Positions 47,152-56,852 of a DNA stretch of 64,000 nucleotides are shown here, one piece after another; positions within the stretch are counted from its first letter, which is position 1, and the number at the start of each line of letters is the position of its first letter. This stretch comes from Lachnospiraceae bacterium KH1T2 (GTDB taxonomy: Bacteria; Bacillota; Clostridia; Lachnospirales; Lachnospiraceae). The stretch covers positions 248,001 to 312,000 of the forward strand of contig FOSY01000001.1 in the NCBI GenBank assembly GCA_900114405.1, written 5' to 3'. The translations under genes and the position numbers were made by a program. The notes under the pieces were generated by a model. The model was given only the letters and a program-made list of their open reading frames with translations, made no database searches and was not told where the DNA came from.

Positions 47152-47173
47152 TATTTACATTTAGTTAAAAGCT

Positions 47174-48274
47174 TTATACTACTGTTCTGACAGCATTCAT
47201 AAAACCTACACTTGTTTTCTCAAAACCAAACTCGTAGGATTTAGTCTTTCCCGCTCTTGACATTTTACCGGCAAGTTCCTCATCGCTGAGTAACTTCAAT
47301 ATCTTTTCTGAAAATTCTTTTGAATTATATGGGTCTACAATAAACCCTGTTCTGCCTTCTTCTATAAGGTCATACGAACTATCTGCATACTTGGAGGCTA
47401 TCACAGGCAGACCACAGCACATTGCTTCAAGTGTTACAAGTCCAAAGCAGTCCTCTCTTGTCGGAAATACAAAAATCCCCGAATTCTCATACTCTGCCGT
47501 TAGATCCTCTCCACTCATGAATCCCTTGAACTTTACTTTATCGGAAATTCCAAGTTCTGCTGCCTGTTCTTCAAGCTTACCCTTTTCTGGTCCCTCCCCA
47601 ACAAGGTGAAGTTCCCATTGTTCATTTTTAATAAGCGCAAGCGCATTAAGTAAAAGATCCAGTCCTTTTCTTTCAATAAGCCCACCAACAGCTACAAGTA
47701 CATTATTATGCCTGTAATTATTTCCGGCTTTACTGTATCTTCTGATATCTATCGCTAATTCACTTATAAATATTTTTTCCGGGTCTGCTCCCAAATATAT
47801 CTGATTTTCTCTTGTTTTTGTCGAACTTGCTATAAATGCAGACGACTTCTTTACAATATATTTTCTGAATATTTTTTGATAAAATTTAATATTCCTCTCC
47901 GCATATCTTGTGCCGTCTGACCACGAAATATATGGGATATGATTCTTATTGCACCAGTGTTTTGCAGTAAGAGCCGCCATATTATATTCCATTGAAACGA
48001 CTATATCCGGAGAAATTAACTCTATTTCAGCGCCACAGCCACTCGGAATAAATTTTTCCGTTATATCTTTTCCTGTAGCACGAATCACCTTTGATTTAAG
48101 CGTATGTACATTCTTTAGACGTTCTTCACCGCCATCCCATTTTCTGAAAGAGCCTTCATTTCCCGACTGAAACAGGATGTGAATCTCCAGATCATCAATA
48201 TTTTTTTGAAGATATTCAAAAAAATCAACTCTGTATGGCGATGGAATATTAGTTATTATCAGTAGTTTTTTCAT
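47174..48274 (-). CDS. Glycosyltransferase family 4
   Basis: A 366-residue GT-B enzyme: MKKLLIITNIPSPYRVDFFEYL in the acceptor domain, LVAVGGLIERKGLDLLLNAL and HLVGEGPEKGKLEE in the donor domain, and the E-x7-E region around PTREDCFGLVTLEAMCCGLPVIA. It lies six bases behind the rho gene and so probably belongs to the same transcript, far from the main glycan cluster. It lacks a clear ribosome site of its own. Target glycan unknown; exopolysaccharide or teichoic-acid-like polymers are possible. Confidence 0.9.
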   Translation of the reverse strand: MKKLLIITNIPSPYRVDFFEYLQKNIDDLEIHILFQSGNEGSFRKWDGGEERLKNVHTLKSKVIRATGKDITEKFIPSGCGAEIELISPDIVVSMEYNMAALTAKHWCNKNHIPYISWSDGTRYAERNIKFYQKIFRKYIVKKSSAFIASSTKTRENQIYLGADPEKIFISELAIDIRRYSKAGNNYRHNNVLVAVGGLIERKGLDLLLNALALIKNEQWELHLVGEGPEKGKLEEQAAELGISDKVKFKGFMSGEDLTAEYENSGIFVFPTREDCFGLVTLEAMCCGLPVIASKYADSSYDLIEEGRTGFIVDPYNSKEFSEKILKLLSDEELAGKMSRAGKTKSYEFGFEKTSVGFMNAVRTVV

Positions 48275-48280
48275 GAGCTT

Positions 48281-49759
48281 TTAGAATCTCATCTTCTTAA
48301 CTGTCTGTATAACTTCTTTATTGTTCTTAGTATGTGCAAAAAGATCAATAAGCTTTTCTATAGAATCTTCTGATCTTGCACCATTTACACCTCTGTGTAT
48401 GATTTCAAGAGCTTCCTGTTCCTCACTATTAAGAAGCAGGTCATCTCTACGTGTGCTTGACTTCTGAAGATCGATTGCCGGGAATACTCTCTTTTCCTGA
48501 AGTTTTCTATCAAGAACCATTTCCATATTACCGGTTCCCTTGAATTCCTCGTAAACTACGTCATCCATCTTACTTCCTGTCTCAACTAATGCTGTAGCAA
48601 GAATTGTAAGCGAGCCGCCGTCTCTCATATTTCTGGCAGCACCAAAGAATTTTTTCGGCATGTGAAGAGCTGCCGGATCAAGACCGCCTGAAAGTGTACG
48701 TCCTGATGGTGGAACTGTAAGGTTATATGCCCTTGTAAGTCTTGTGATAGAGTCAAGAAGTATCATAACATCTCTCTTTTCCTCAACAAGTCTTCTTGCT
48801 CGTTCCATTACCATTTCTGAAACTCTTTTATGATGATCAGGATGTTCATCAAATGTTGAATAGATAACCTCTACATTATCTCCAACTATAGACTCTTTTA
48901 TATCTGTTACTTCTTCCGGACGTTCATCAATAAGCAAAATTATAAGATGTATTTCTGGATTTGACTTTGTTACAGCCTTTGCAATCTGCTTAAGCAATGT
49001 TGTTTTACCGGCTTTCGGCGGTGAAACTATCATACCTCTCTGACCCTTACCTATAGGAGAAAGAAGGTCAGTCATTCTCATAGCAACTGTATTATTACCC
49101 TTTTCGAGACAAATTCTTTCATTTGGGAAAATAGGTGTCATCTGCTCGAAATTCGGACGACGTTCGCGAAGCTCCGGGCTTCTGCCATTTATGCTCTTTA
49201 CATATAAAAGAGCGCTGAACTTCTCACCTGATGTCTTTATTCTCTTATTGCCTTCTACAACATCACCTGTTCTAAGGTTGAATCTGCGTATCTGGCTTGG
49301 TGCTACATAAACATCATCTGTTCCCGGAAGGTAATTATCACTTCTGATAAATCCAAATCCGTCAGCCATTACTTCAAGGATACCCTTTGCAACAACTCCT
49401 GAATCAAGTGAAGACTTATCTTCTTCTGAAACTTCACTTTCTGATTCTGTTGATTCTTTTACTTCCTTGACTTCTTCAGCTTTATATGTAGTTGTCTTTT
49501 TCTTATAACTTGTCTGATCTGTGTGCGCGCGTCCTAAACTCGATTTATCTTCTGTCTTTTTTTCAGTCTTTCTTTCAGTCTTACGTTCTGTTTTTCTTAC
49601 AGGCTTGCTTTCTTCTACTACTTCTTTTCCATTTCCTTGTGCAATCACAAGTGCCTCAATAAGATCTGCCTTTTTCATTGTGGAAACGCCTTTAATACCG
49701 GCATTCTTCCCCATCTCCTTTAAAATAGCAAGGGATAAGGTTTCTAACTTTTCTCGCAT
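48281..49759 (-). CDS. rho: Transcription termination factor Rho
   Basis: A hexameric RNA helicase ending transcription. The start is the ATG at 49759, five bases behind GGAGG; an ATG four codons upstream includes that site in its own coding sequence. The 492 residues comprise an N-terminal helical domain (about 1-45), a charged low-complexity insert (about 55-125, Lys/Thr/Glu-rich with ERKTE repeats), the cold-shock-like RNA site (about 128-200, DGFGFIRS and [13 protein letters not shown]), and the ATPase with [11 protein letters not shown] and [16 protein letters not shown]. Inserts here are common in Rho of Clostridia and Actinobacteria. A promoter and structured leader lie upstream; GT4 follows six bases downstream. 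Confidence 0.95.
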   Translation of the reverse strand: MREKLETLSLAILKEMGKNAGIKGVSTMKKADLIEALVIAQGNGKEVVEESKPVRKTERKTERKTEKKTEDKSSLGRAHTDQTSYKKKTTTYKAEEVKEVKESTESESEVSEEDKSSLDSGVVAKGILEVMADGFGFIRSDNYLPGTDDVYVAPSQIRRFNLRTGDVVEGNKRIKTSGEKFSALLYVKSINGRSPELRERRPNFEQMTPIFPNERICLEKGNNTVAMRMTDLLSPIGKGQRGMIVSPPKAGKTTLLKQIAKAVTKSNPEIHLIILLIDERPEEVTDIKESIVGDNVEVIYSTFDEHPDHHKRVSEMVMERARRLVEEKRDVMILLDSITRLTRAYNLTVPPSGRTLSGGLDPAALHMPKKFFGAARNMRDGGSLTILATALVETGSKMDDVVYEEFKGTGNMEMVLDRKLQEKRVFPAIDLQKSSTRRDDLLLNSEEQEALEIIHRGVNGARSEDSIEKLIDLFAHTKNNKEVIQTVKKMRF

Positions 49760-49821
49760 CCAATCCTCCATCTATTATTTATAATTAACATATAAGTTTT
49801 ACTTTTGGGATTAATATCATT

Positions 49822-49837
49822 TACTGCGCACGCAGTA
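49822..49837. promoter_or_regulatory. Perfect palindrome in the rho leader
   Basis: TACTGCG-CA-CGCAGTA, seven paired bases, lies about 40 bases behind the likely rho transcription start and about 62 bases ahead of the rho start codon. It might take part in autoregulation of rho by attenuation. Confidence 0.45.
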
Positions 49838-49880
49838 CTGAAATGAATATTGATTTATCGACTAGTTTTAAGACTTTTAG

Positions 49881-49909
49881 ATTATACTGCCTGCATACAA
49901 GAATTGCAA
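49881..49909 (-). promoter_or_regulatory. Promoter for rho with inverted repeat in its spacer
   Basis: On the minus strand TTGCAA (49904-49909), 17 bases, TATAAT (49881-49886). The inverted repeat ACTGC-T-TGCA ... TGCA-G-GCAGT spans the spacer and overlaps the edges of both elements, so it could be an operator. The leader would be about 115 bases long. Confidence 0.65.
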
Positions 49910-49973
49910 GCAGTATATGTTTTTATTTAAATCCATTTTTATTAAATTTTAATAAAAATTCATTTCCAACGTT

Positions 49974-51311
49974 TTACACTTCCTGATCTTTCACAGAATC
50001 TTTGAGTTTTTTCATATGTTCTCGTATTTTTTTCTCGTAGCCCATTCCGGAAGGATTATAAAATTCCTTTCCATTGAGTTCATATGGAAGATACTGCTGC
50101 TTGCAGTAGTGCTCCGGATAATCATGTGGATATTTATATCCTACGCCATGCCCGAGCTTCTCTGCACTCTTGTAATGAGCATCTTGTAAATGTGAAGGGA
50201 TCGTCACTCTTCCTGCCTCCTGTACTGCTTTGCTCGCCCTATATATTGCATCATATGAAGCATTGCTTTTAGGCGCTGTTGCAATATAAGTTGCCGCCTG
50301 AGAAAGTATTATCTGTGCCTCCGGCATTCCGATCCGCTCAACCGCCAGACTTGCAGCTACTGCAACCTGCAGCGCCTGTGGATCAGCATTTCCAACATCT
50401 TCTGAAGCACTTATCATCATTCGTCTTGCAATAAACTTTATATCTTCTCCTGCATTAAGCATCCGCGCCAGATAAAATACTGCAGCATCAGGGTCTGAGC
50501 CTCTGAGACTTTTGATAAAAGCAGAGATTGTATCGTAATGATTATCTCCATCCTTATCATATCTCACTTTGCGCTTCTGAATACATTCCTCTGCAACCTC
50601 AAGTGTAATATGTATCTTTCCATCCGCCGCTTTTTCAGTTGTCATTACTGCAAGCTCAAGTGCATTCAATGCAGAACGCGCATCACCATCTGAAAGATCA
50701 CTCAGAAAATGCAGTGCCTCGTCATCTATCACAGCATTATACGAGCCAAGTCCCTTCTCACAGTCCGTCAAAGCCCTCATCAGAAGGTCTTCTATATTTT
50801 TCTTTGTGAGAGGTTTTAATTCAAATATTATAGATCTTGAAAGAAGCGCTCCATTTACCTCAAAATATGGGTTTTCTGTTGTAGCACCGATCAAAACTAT
50901 CGTACCGTCTTCTACAAAAGGCAGAAGATAATCCTGCTGACCTTTATTGAATCTATGTATCTCGTCTATAAAAAGAATTGTCTTTTTATTGTACATGCCA
51001 CGATTATCTTTGGCTTGCTGTACTACGCCTTCCATATCCTTTTTTCCGGCAACAGTTGCATTCAATTGCACAAAATCAGCTTTTGTTGTATGAGCGATTA
51101 CCTTTGCAATAGTCGTTTTACCTGTTCCAGGAGGTCCGTAAAGGATAATTGACGAAAGTTTATCTGCCTTTATTGCCCTATAAAGCATCTTGTCTTTCCC
51201 AACAATATGCTCCTGTCCCACTATCTCATCCAATGTTGTAGGACGAAGTCTGGCTGCAAGCGGCGATTCTTTTTCCATCGTATTCTGACGCATATATTCA
51301 AATATATCCAT
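49974..51311 (-). CDS. rarA: RarA/MgsA replication-associated recombination AAA+ ATPase
   Basis: A 445-residue clamp-loader-like AAA+ protein: the opening SPLAARLRPTTLDEIVGQEH, Walker A YGPPGTGKTT, Walker B LFIDEIHRFNKGQQD and sensor 1 IGATTENP. The C-terminal tetramerisation part shows MGMGVGYKYPHDY-like sequence (GHGVGYKYPHDYPEHYCKQQYLP). It acts at stalled replication forks. Its ATG shares the A of the upstream DUF4250 stop (TAATG), so the two are coupled. The final extension KKIREHMKKLKDS is charged and helical. Confidence 0.94.
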   Translation of the reverse strand: MDIFEYMRQNTMEKESPLAARLRPTTLDEIVGQEHIVGKDKMLYRAIKADKLSSIILYGPPGTGKTTIAKVIAHTTKADFVQLNATVAGKKDMEGVVQQAKDNRGMYNKKTILFIDEIHRFNKGQQDYLLPFVEDGTIVLIGATTENPYFEVNGALLSRSIIFELKPLTKKNIEDLLMRALTDCEKGLGSYNAVIDDEALHFLSDLSDGDARSALNALELAVMTTEKAADGKIHITLEVAEECIQKRKVRYDKDGDNHYDTISAFIKSLRGSDPDAAVFYLARMLNAGEDIKFIARRMMISASEDVGNADPQALQVAVAASLAVERIGMPEAQIILSQAATYIATAPKSNASYDAIYRASKAVQEAGRVTIPSHLQDAHYKSAEKLGHGVGYKYPHDYPEHYCKQQYLPYELNGKEFYNPSGMGYEKKIREHMKKLKDSVKDQEV

Positions 51312-51487
51312 TATACGAACTGATTTTTCTCCTCATCATAATGATAGTCTATAACCTGTAACTTATCCATAAGATATCTTGGTTCTACGTCATTAGCTTT
51401 GCAAAATCTTTCTAATGTAGGAAATCTATCTCTAAGTGCTGTATTAACAACGCTCATTAACATAACCGGATCTTCTGGTAAATACAT
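51311..51487 (-). CDS. DUF4250 family protein
   Basis: A 58-residue protein with the DUF4250 pattern: LPEDPVMLMSVVNTALRD, LERFCKANDVEP, and the end YHYDEEKNQF. Function is unknown. I put the start at the ATG 51487, seven bases from GGAG; an ATG two codons upstream is only one base from that site. It overlaps rarA by the stop/start pair TAATG, an arrangement suggesting a shared role or simply coupled expression. Confidence 0.8.
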   Translation of the reverse strand: MYLPEDPVMLMSVVNTALRDRFPTLERFCKANDVEPRYLMDKLQVIDYHYDEEKNQFV

Positions 51488-51579
51488 AATCATGCTCCAT
51501 TTCTATTATCTGTCATTTTAATCCAAAACGTAATATAGCACATAAAAAAAAATTAATCTATAAAATTTCTCTCAAATTA

Positions 51580-51611
51580 AAAGACCGTCCGTGAAGCCAC
51601 GAACGGTCTTT
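51580..51611. terminator. Terminator behind the small export protein gene
   Basis: AAAGACCGT-C-CGTG pairs with CACG-A-ACGGTCTTT around a four-base loop. On the minus strand it follows the stop at 51618 and is followed by a T-rich stretch. It closes the secDF transcript and separates it from DUF4250-rarA. Confidence 0.9.
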
Positions 51612-51617
51612 GATATC

Positions 51618-52094
51618 TTACCCGACAAATGCATTAAAAACTGATGCAAAGCACAAAGAAACTATTGTCATGATAGCTCCTGCCAGCAGTACTCCTGAAA
51701 GAACTGCTGCTGTGCTCTTTTTAAATCCAAGGTTCAAAAAGCTCGCGCCAAGAACACCTGTCCATGCACCTGTTCCCGGAAGCGGTATTCCAACAAACAG
51801 TGCAAGTGCGATAAAAACTCCTCGACCATCTGAATGAAGTACCTTACTTGCCTTTTCACCTTTGTTAATACACCAGGTAAAAAAGCCTCCGATCACTGCC
51901 TTGTCTTTTCCCCACTCAAGAATCCTTCTTGCGAAAAGATATATGAATGGAACCGGAATCATATTTCCGATAACTGCGATGATTATAGCCTGATAGGCAG
52001 GAATTCCGGCATGAACTGCATAGGGGATTGCCCCACGCAGCTCAATAAGCGGAACCATAGAAATTAAAAATGTGCTTATATAACTCGATATCAT
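51618..52094 (-). CDS. Small multidrug-export family membrane protein (COG2426)
   Basis: A 158-residue membrane protein with four or five helices: MVPLIELRGAIPYAV, then VIGNMIPVPFIYLFARRILEW, and the conserved GIPLPGTGAWTG block before the last helices. Its family is named for drug export but is more generally DedA-like in pattern, and its substrate is unproven. It overlaps the end of secDF by four bases (ATGA), so it is translated from the same message, and a terminator follows. Some Lachnospiraceae keep this gene beside secDF, but a functional link is not established. Confidence 0.85.
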   Translation of the reverse strand: MISSYISTFLISMVPLIELRGAIPYAVHAGIPAYQAIIIAVIGNMIPVPFIYLFARRILEWGKDKAVIGGFFTWCINKGEKASKVLHSDGRGVFIALALFVGIPLPGTGAWTGVLGASFLNLGFKKSTAAVLSGVLLAGAIMTIVSLCFASVFNAFVG

Positions 52095-54265
52095 TTTTCT
52101 TTAGATCCTCTTGTCTTCCAGATGCCCCAGACTGTAGCAGCGATACAAACTGAAGAATATGTACCACTAACAAGACCAAATGTCATTGGAAGTGCAAACT
52201 GATATATAGACGGAATTCTATACATAATTGATGCAACAAGGATTATAACTACACAAAGAATAGTTGTGATAGATGTATTAACAGATCTTGAAAGTACCTG
52301 TGTAACAGATTTATCAATAAGATCTGTGAATCCCATGTTTACATTGAGATTACGATTTTCACGAATTCTGTCATATACAACGATAGTATCGTTAATTGAG
52401 TATCCGATGATCGTAAGTACTACAGCAACAAATGAATCGCCGATCGGAATACCGAAAACAACAAATGCAAATGTTACGATACATACGTCATGCAAAAGAG
52501 CAAGAATAGCTGTTGCGCCTGCTGAAAGTCCTGAAAGTGCAGAGAAACGGATTCCAATGTATCCAAGTATCAGCAAGAATGAAACTACTATTGCGATGCA
52601 TGCCTTACGAAGTGCTTTTGCTCCGATATATGGCTCTACAGCGTATGTCTGGCTAGGCTCAAGGTTTTCAACATTGATAACCTTACCAACTGCTTCACTG
52701 ATCTGTGACTGCTCCTCAGGTGTAACACCTGTATTACCTGTCATTGTTACTACAAGAGTTGTTTCCTTTGTAGCATTACTTGTAGAAAGCTGAATTGTAG
52801 CATTTCTGTTAAGAACGCCATCAACAGCGGACTTTACTGCAGCTTCATCAATATTGTTTTCACTTACTGTATAGTTGATAACAGTACCACCCTTGAACTG
52901 TGTATCGAGATTGATTCCCTTTACGCAGATAGATACAATACCGATCACAAAAAGAAGTCCTGAAATAACAAAAACAAGGTGTTTCTTTTCAAAGAACTTA
53001 TAATCTTTCTTTTCCTTCTTAGGCTTGAAGAGTCCAACCTTATTAAATACATTGTACTGAAGGATAGATCTAAGTACGATCTTCGAAACCTGAACTCCTA
53101 CGAAGCAGTTAACGATAACACCTACGAGAAGTGTGAATCCGAATGAGATCATTGTACCAGATCCGGCAAGCATAAGTACTATAGCTACGATAGCCGTTGT
53201 GATATTACCATCAAGTACTGCAACAAATGCCTTAGCGTAACCTTTTTCTACTGCAGATTTTACAGTCTGACCCTTTGAGATTTCTTCTGAGATACGCTCT
53301 GCAATGATTACATTAGCATCAACAGCCATACCAACTGAAAGTATGATACCTGCGATACCCGGAAGTGTCAGTGTATACTGTGTGATTGAAACTGCAAGAA
53401 GCTGAAGAAGCATCTGGAATACGAGCATGAGGCATGCCACAAAACCAGGCAGTCTGTAAACAACAAGCATAAAGAGACAAACAATAGCAAATGCGATAAG
53501 TCCAGCATAGATCATTACATTAAGAGCATTTGCTCCAAGTGACGGGCTTACTGTACTAAAGCTTCTTGTCTCAAGCGAGAACGGAAGTGCACCTGCATTG
53601 ATCTTTGTTGCAAGATCTCTTGCTTCTTCGATTCCGTCCATACCTGTGATAACGGCCTGTCCGCCGGAAATCTCCTGACGAACTGTAGGATTTGAAAGAA
53701 GTGTTTCATCCATGTAGATGCCCATCTGCTGTCCTACAAGGCTTGCTGTTGCAGCTCTGAACTTCTCAGCACCTTCATTATTGAATGTAAGTGAAACAAC
53801 ATACTCAATAACGCCGTTCTCATTCTGTGCTTCAGCCTTGGCAGATGCTACATCTTTACCTTCAACCATGATGTTTCCGCTTGCATCTCTGAATGTAAGC
53901 TCAGCCATCTCTCCAAGTTCCTGAATTGCTGATTCAGGATCATAGTTCTTTTCATCTGACTTCCATGGGAAACGTACGATGATGTACCCGCCTTCTTTGT
54001 CAATCGTAACCTCACGGTCAGCGATGTTCTCCCCATCAAGACGTGTCTCGATAATACTTCTTGCAGACTCCAGTTCTTCAGAAGTAACCGTTTCCTCTGT
54101 TGCAGGTTTGAATACTGCTTCGACACCACCACGGATATCGATACCAAACCTCATTTCCTTGATTCCTTTAATCTGGTCGCCAAGGCCGAATGCGGCAAGG
54201 AGTCCCAGCAGCAGCGTGAACACAAGGAATACTATTACGCCGCCTTTTGTTGCTTTGGATTTCAT
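52091..54265 (-). CDS. secDF: Fused SecDF protein translocase subunit
   Basis: SecD and SecF are joined in one chain of 724 residues, as in Bacillus. The start is the ATG at 54265 behind GAGGG; the upstream frame is not coding. The SecD half has one helix, a periplasmic P1 region (FRDASGNIMVEGKDV, DETLLSNPTVRQEI) and five helices with MAVDANVIIAERI. The SecF half (from about 430) has its first helix, periplasmic QFKGGTVINY and five helices with GYSINDTIVVYDRIREN. Both halves carry the Asp/Arg residues of the proton channel. It uses the proton gradient to pull secreted proteins out of the SecYEG channel. Confidence 0.95.
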   Translation of the reverse strand: MKSKATKGGVIVFLVFTLLLGLLAAFGLGDQIKGIKEMRFGIDIRGGVEAVFKPATEETVTSEELESARSIIETRLDGENIADREVTIDKEGGYIIVRFPWKSDEKNYDPESAIQELGEMAELTFRDASGNIMVEGKDVASAKAEAQNENGVIEYVVSLTFNNEGAEKFRAATASLVGQQMGIYMDETLLSNPTVRQEISGGQAVITGMDGIEEARDLATKINAGALPFSLETRSFSTVSPSLGANALNVMIYAGLIAFAIVCLFMLVVYRLPGFVACLMLVFQMLLQLLAVSITQYTLTLPGIAGIILSVGMAVDANVIIAERISEEISKGQTVKSAVEKGYAKAFVAVLDGNITTAIVAIVLMLAGSGTMISFGFTLLVGVIVNCFVGVQVSKIVLRSILQYNVFNKVGLFKPKKEKKDYKFFEKKHLVFVISGLLFVIGIVSICVKGINLDTQFKGGTVINYTVSENNIDEAAVKSAVDGVLNRNATIQLSTSNATKETTLVVTMTGNTGVTPEEQSQISEAVGKVINVENLEPSQTYAVEPYIGAKALRKACIAIVVSFLLILGYIGIRFSALSGLSAGATAILALLHDVCIVTFAFVVFGIPIGDSFVAVVLTIIGYSINDTIVVYDRIRENRNLNVNMGFTDLIDKSVTQVLSRSVNTSITTILCVVIILVASIMYRIPSIYQFALPMTFGLVSGTYSSVCIAATVWGIWKTRGSKEK

Positions 54266-54302
54266 TTTCCCTCTATCCCTTTCTGGATTATAATAATGCA
54301 AA

Positions 54303-54325
54303 CGCGGATGCATAACGCACCCGCG
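54303..54325 (-). terminator. Hairpin between the SPFH gene and secDF
   Basis: CGCGGGTGC/GCATCCGCG on the minus strand, nine pairs with one G-U, five-base loop, followed by TTTGCATTATTAT. The U-run is weak, so it may be a terminator of the SPFH gene or an attenuating structure. Confidence 0.5.
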
Positions 54326-54365
54326 CACATTTTTAATGATAACAAATTAAACTCATCACTTCAAG

Positions 54366-55277
54366 TTATTTAAGAACCTCTTTAACACCTGATGCGAGGC
54401 CAGCGATTCCCTGAATGTCTGAAGGAATAATAATCTTAGTAGCCTGTCCGTCAGCAGCCTTCTCAAACGCTTCAAGACTCTTAAGCTTAATAACTGACTC
54501 ATCAGCACCGGCTTCACGAATCATTCTGATACCATCTGCTGTTGCCTGCTGTACTTTGATTATAGCCTGTGCTCTACCTTCAGCCTCATGGATCTCACGT
54601 TCCCTTTCAGCTTCTGCTGCAAGGATAGTTGCCTGCTTCTGAGCTTCAGCCTTAAGCACTGCTGATTCCTTATTACCTTCAGCTTCAAGGATCATTGACT
54701 GCTTATGACCTTCTGCTGTTAAGATTTCAGCTCTCTTTTCTCTTTCAGCCTTCATCTGCTTCTCCATTGATTCACGGATTGCTGCAGGAGGCATGATGTT
54801 CTTAAGCTCTACTCTTGTTACCTTGATGCCCCACGGATCTGTTGCTGTGTCGATGGTACGGAGCATCTTTGAGTTAATGATCTCACGGCTTGTAAGTGTT
54901 TCATCAAGTGTCATATCACCGATAATATTTCGGAGAGTTGTTGCTGTAAGGTTCTCCATAGCAACAAGTGCATTTTCAACACCGTATGAATAAAGTCTCG
55001 GATCAACTACCATGTAATATACAACTGAGTCGATCTGCATTGTAACATTATCCTTTGTAATTACAGGCTGTGGTGCAAAATCAGCTACTCTTTCCTTCAA
55101 GATAACCCTTTTTGCCACTCTGTCTGCAAATGGAACTTTCAGATGTAAACCTGCATTCCATGTCTCTGCATATCTTCCGAAACGCTCTATTACATAAGCA
55201 TTTCCCTGCGGTACGACTTTGATGCTGGACAAAATAACCAACAGTACGACAATTACAATTATAATAGGAATTGGCAT
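54366..55277 (-). CDS. SPFH/band 7 membrane protein (stomatin/QmcA-like)
   Basis: 303 residues from the ATG at 55277, nine bases behind AAGGAG; the longer frame is spurious. One N-terminal helix (about 3-20) then the SPFH domain (VPQGNAYVIERFGRYAET, GLHLKVPFADRVAKRV, about 22-180) and a long Ala/Glu-rich coiled coil (about 185-260) with EAEGNKESAVLKAEAQKQ. Such proteins form membrane-bound oligomers marking lipid microdomains and controlling proteases. No NfeD partner is adjacent. It is divergent from yraN. Confidence 0.92.
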   Translation of the reverse strand: MPIPIIIVIVVLLVILSSIKVVPQGNAYVIERFGRYAETWNAGLHLKVPFADRVAKRVILKERVADFAPQPVITKDNVTMQIDSVVYYMVVDPRLYSYGVENALVAMENLTATTLRNIIGDMTLDETLTSREIINSKMLRTIDTATDPWGIKVTRVELKNIMPPAAIRESMEKQMKAEREKRAEILTAEGHKQSMILEAEGNKESAVLKAEAQKQATILAAEAEREREIHEAEGRAQAIIKVQQATADGIRMIREAGADESVIKLKSLEAFEKAADGQATKIIIPSDIQGIAGLASGVKEVLK

Positions 55278-55395
55278 AATTTTGTTCTCCTTTTTATGCA
55301 ATTTTATATTATCTAAAGTATACCCCTCCGATACTCTTCTTGCAAGTGAAATGAGCATCTGTTATTCTAATCATAAGCTAAATGAAAGGTTTTTT

Positions 55396-55767
55396 ATGGA
55401 TTTAAAAAGTACTAAAACAATCGGAAATCATGGCGAAGAACTCGCCTGCAGATACCTCGAAGTGCACGGTATGAAGATACTTGATCGTAACTTTCGCTCA
55501 AGTTCCGGGGAAATAGATATAATCGCACTAAGCTCTGATCAAACGATATGCTTCATAGAAGTAAAATATCGTGATAGTGCAGACAATGGGCTTCCAATGG
55601 AAGCTGTGAACTTTTCTAAGCAACGGCGAATCTGCCGTACTTCTGACCATTATCGTGCTAAAAATTCTCTCTCAGAAGAACTTTCTTACCGGTTTGACGT
55701 TATCTCAATTACTCATAAAAATATAGACTGGATAAAAAATGCTTTTGAATATATCCCAAGACGATAG
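55396..55767 (+). CDS. YraN/UPF0102 family nuclease-like protein
   Basis: A 123-residue protein with the restriction-endonuclease-like core: NHGEELACRYLEVHG, GEIDIIA with E39 and D41, and FIEVKYR with E55 and K57, the D-ExK pattern of PD-(D/E)XK nucleases. Family members lie near rnhB in many genomes, as here loosely. Its physiological role is unknown. The start is the ATG at 55396 behind AAAGG; the open frame upstream overlaps the divergent SPFH promoter region and is not coding. Acylphosphatase follows after 11 bases. Confidence 0.88.
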   Translation: MDLKSTKTIGNHGEELACRYLEVHGMKILDRNFRSSSGEIDIIALSSDQTICFIEVKYRDSADNGLPMEAVNFSKQRRICRTSDHYRAKNSLSEELSYRFDVISITHKNIDWIKNAFEYIPRR

Positions 55768-55778
55768 GAGGAAATACT

Positions 55779-56054
55779 ATGGAAAAAGTCAGGAAACATA
55801 TAATCTTTTCAGGACATGTACAGGGTGTAGGCTTTCGCTGGCATGCCCAAAATGCTGCAAGTGCCTATGGGCTCACCGGATGGGTTGAGAATCTTTTTGA
55901 CGGCACTGTAGAGATGGAGGTTCAGGGAACTCTTCCTGCAATTGAAAAAATGCTGCTTTACCTTGGAAATGCCCGCTTTGTCCGCATAGATTCTATTGAA
56001 CAAAAAAATATCCCCTTACAGGAGGAATCTTCCTTCCGTGTAAGAGGATATTGA
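55779..56054 (+). CDS. acyP: Acylphosphatase
   Basis: A 91-residue enzyme of the normal small size. The catalytic R20 lies in HVQGVGFRW and N38 in GWVENL, with the later GTVEMEVQG and the C-terminal FRVRGY typical. It hydrolyses acyl phosphates such as acetyl phosphate or 1,3-bisphosphoglycerate in the cytosol. AGGAGG precedes the ATG by seven bases. It is cotranscribed with yraN and converges on the amino acid ABC operon, with no clear terminator in the 35-bp gap. Confidence 0.95.
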   Translation: MEKVRKHIIFSGHVQGVGFRWHAQNAASAYGLTGWVENLFDGTVEMEVQGTLPAIEKMLLYLGNARFVRIDSIEQKNIPLQEESSFRVRGY

Positions 56055-56089
56055 CCTATGCCGTTAACTGCTTAGGAGAATTGCTGAAA

Positions 56090-56839
56090 TCAATATCTCC
56101 CAAGAAAAGTCTTCATTCTCTCATTTTCAGATGAAAATACTTCATCCGGCGTTCCCTCTTCGGCAATAACACCATTTTCCATGAATATTACTTTATCGCT
56201 TATATCATGGGCAAATGACATTTCATGTGTAACTATGACCATCGCTATGTGCAGATCAGCAAGGGACTTTATAACCTTGAGGACTTCACCTGTAAGCTCA
56301 GGGTCAAGTGCCGAAGTCGGTTCATCAAAGAAGAGTATCTCAGGATTCAGTGCAAGCGCCCTCGCAATAGCAATACGCTGAGCCTGACCTCCTGAAAGCT
56401 GGTAGGGATATGCATCAGCTCTATCCTCAAGCCCCATCTTTCTTAAAAGCTCCATTGCCTGCATCTTTACTTCATCTTTATGTCTCTTCTGCACGCGAAC
56501 CGGCGCATCCATGATATTCTGAAGTACTGACATATGCGGGAAAAGATTAAAATTTTGAAAAACAAGTCCATAACATGATGCTATTTTCTTGATTTCATCT
56601 TTTGGCGCATACTCTGCTTTGCCATTATTCATTTTTACCATAGCGCGTCCATCATAGCAGATCTCACCGGAGTCAACTTTTTCAAGCCCCGTCGCGCATC
56701 TGAGCAATGTGGATTTACCTGAGCCGGAACGCCCGATTATCGAAAGTATCTCACCCTTATCAACTTTAACAGAAATGCCTTTAAGAACATCAAGTCCATC
56801 AAAGGATTTCCGTATATTTTTCATTTCAAACAAAGCCAT
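56090..56839 (-). CDS. Amino acid ABC transporter, ATP-binding subunit
   Basis: A 249-residue ATPase of the polar amino acid (GlnQ/HisP) class: Walker [10 protein letters not shown], signature LSGGQAQR, Walker [14 protein letters not shown] loop VTHEMSF. One small insert ([14 protein letters not shown], about 68-81) is unusual in this group. It energises import by the permease encoded just upstream and takes substrate from the lipoprotein at the head of the operon. Start is 13 bases behind the permease stop. Confidence 0.95.
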   Translation of the reverse strand: MALFEMKNIRKSFDGLDVLKGISVKVDKGEILSIIGRSGSGKSTLLRCATGLEKVDSGEICYDGRAMVKMNNGKAEYAPKDEIKKIASCYGLVFQNFNLFPHMSVLQNIMDAPVRVQKRHKDEVKMQAMELLRKMGLEDRADAYPYQLSGGQAQRIAIARALALNPEILFFDEPTSALDPELTGEVLKVIKSLADLHIAMVIVTHEMSFAHDISDKVIFMENGVIAEEGTPDEVFSSENERMKTFLGRY

Positions 56840-56852
56840 CTGTAAAAACCTC

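Noticed and set aside
52266..52793. Plus-strand 175-codon frame opposite secDF
   Set aside because: Antisense shadow of a strongly conserved gene; no motif or ribosome site.
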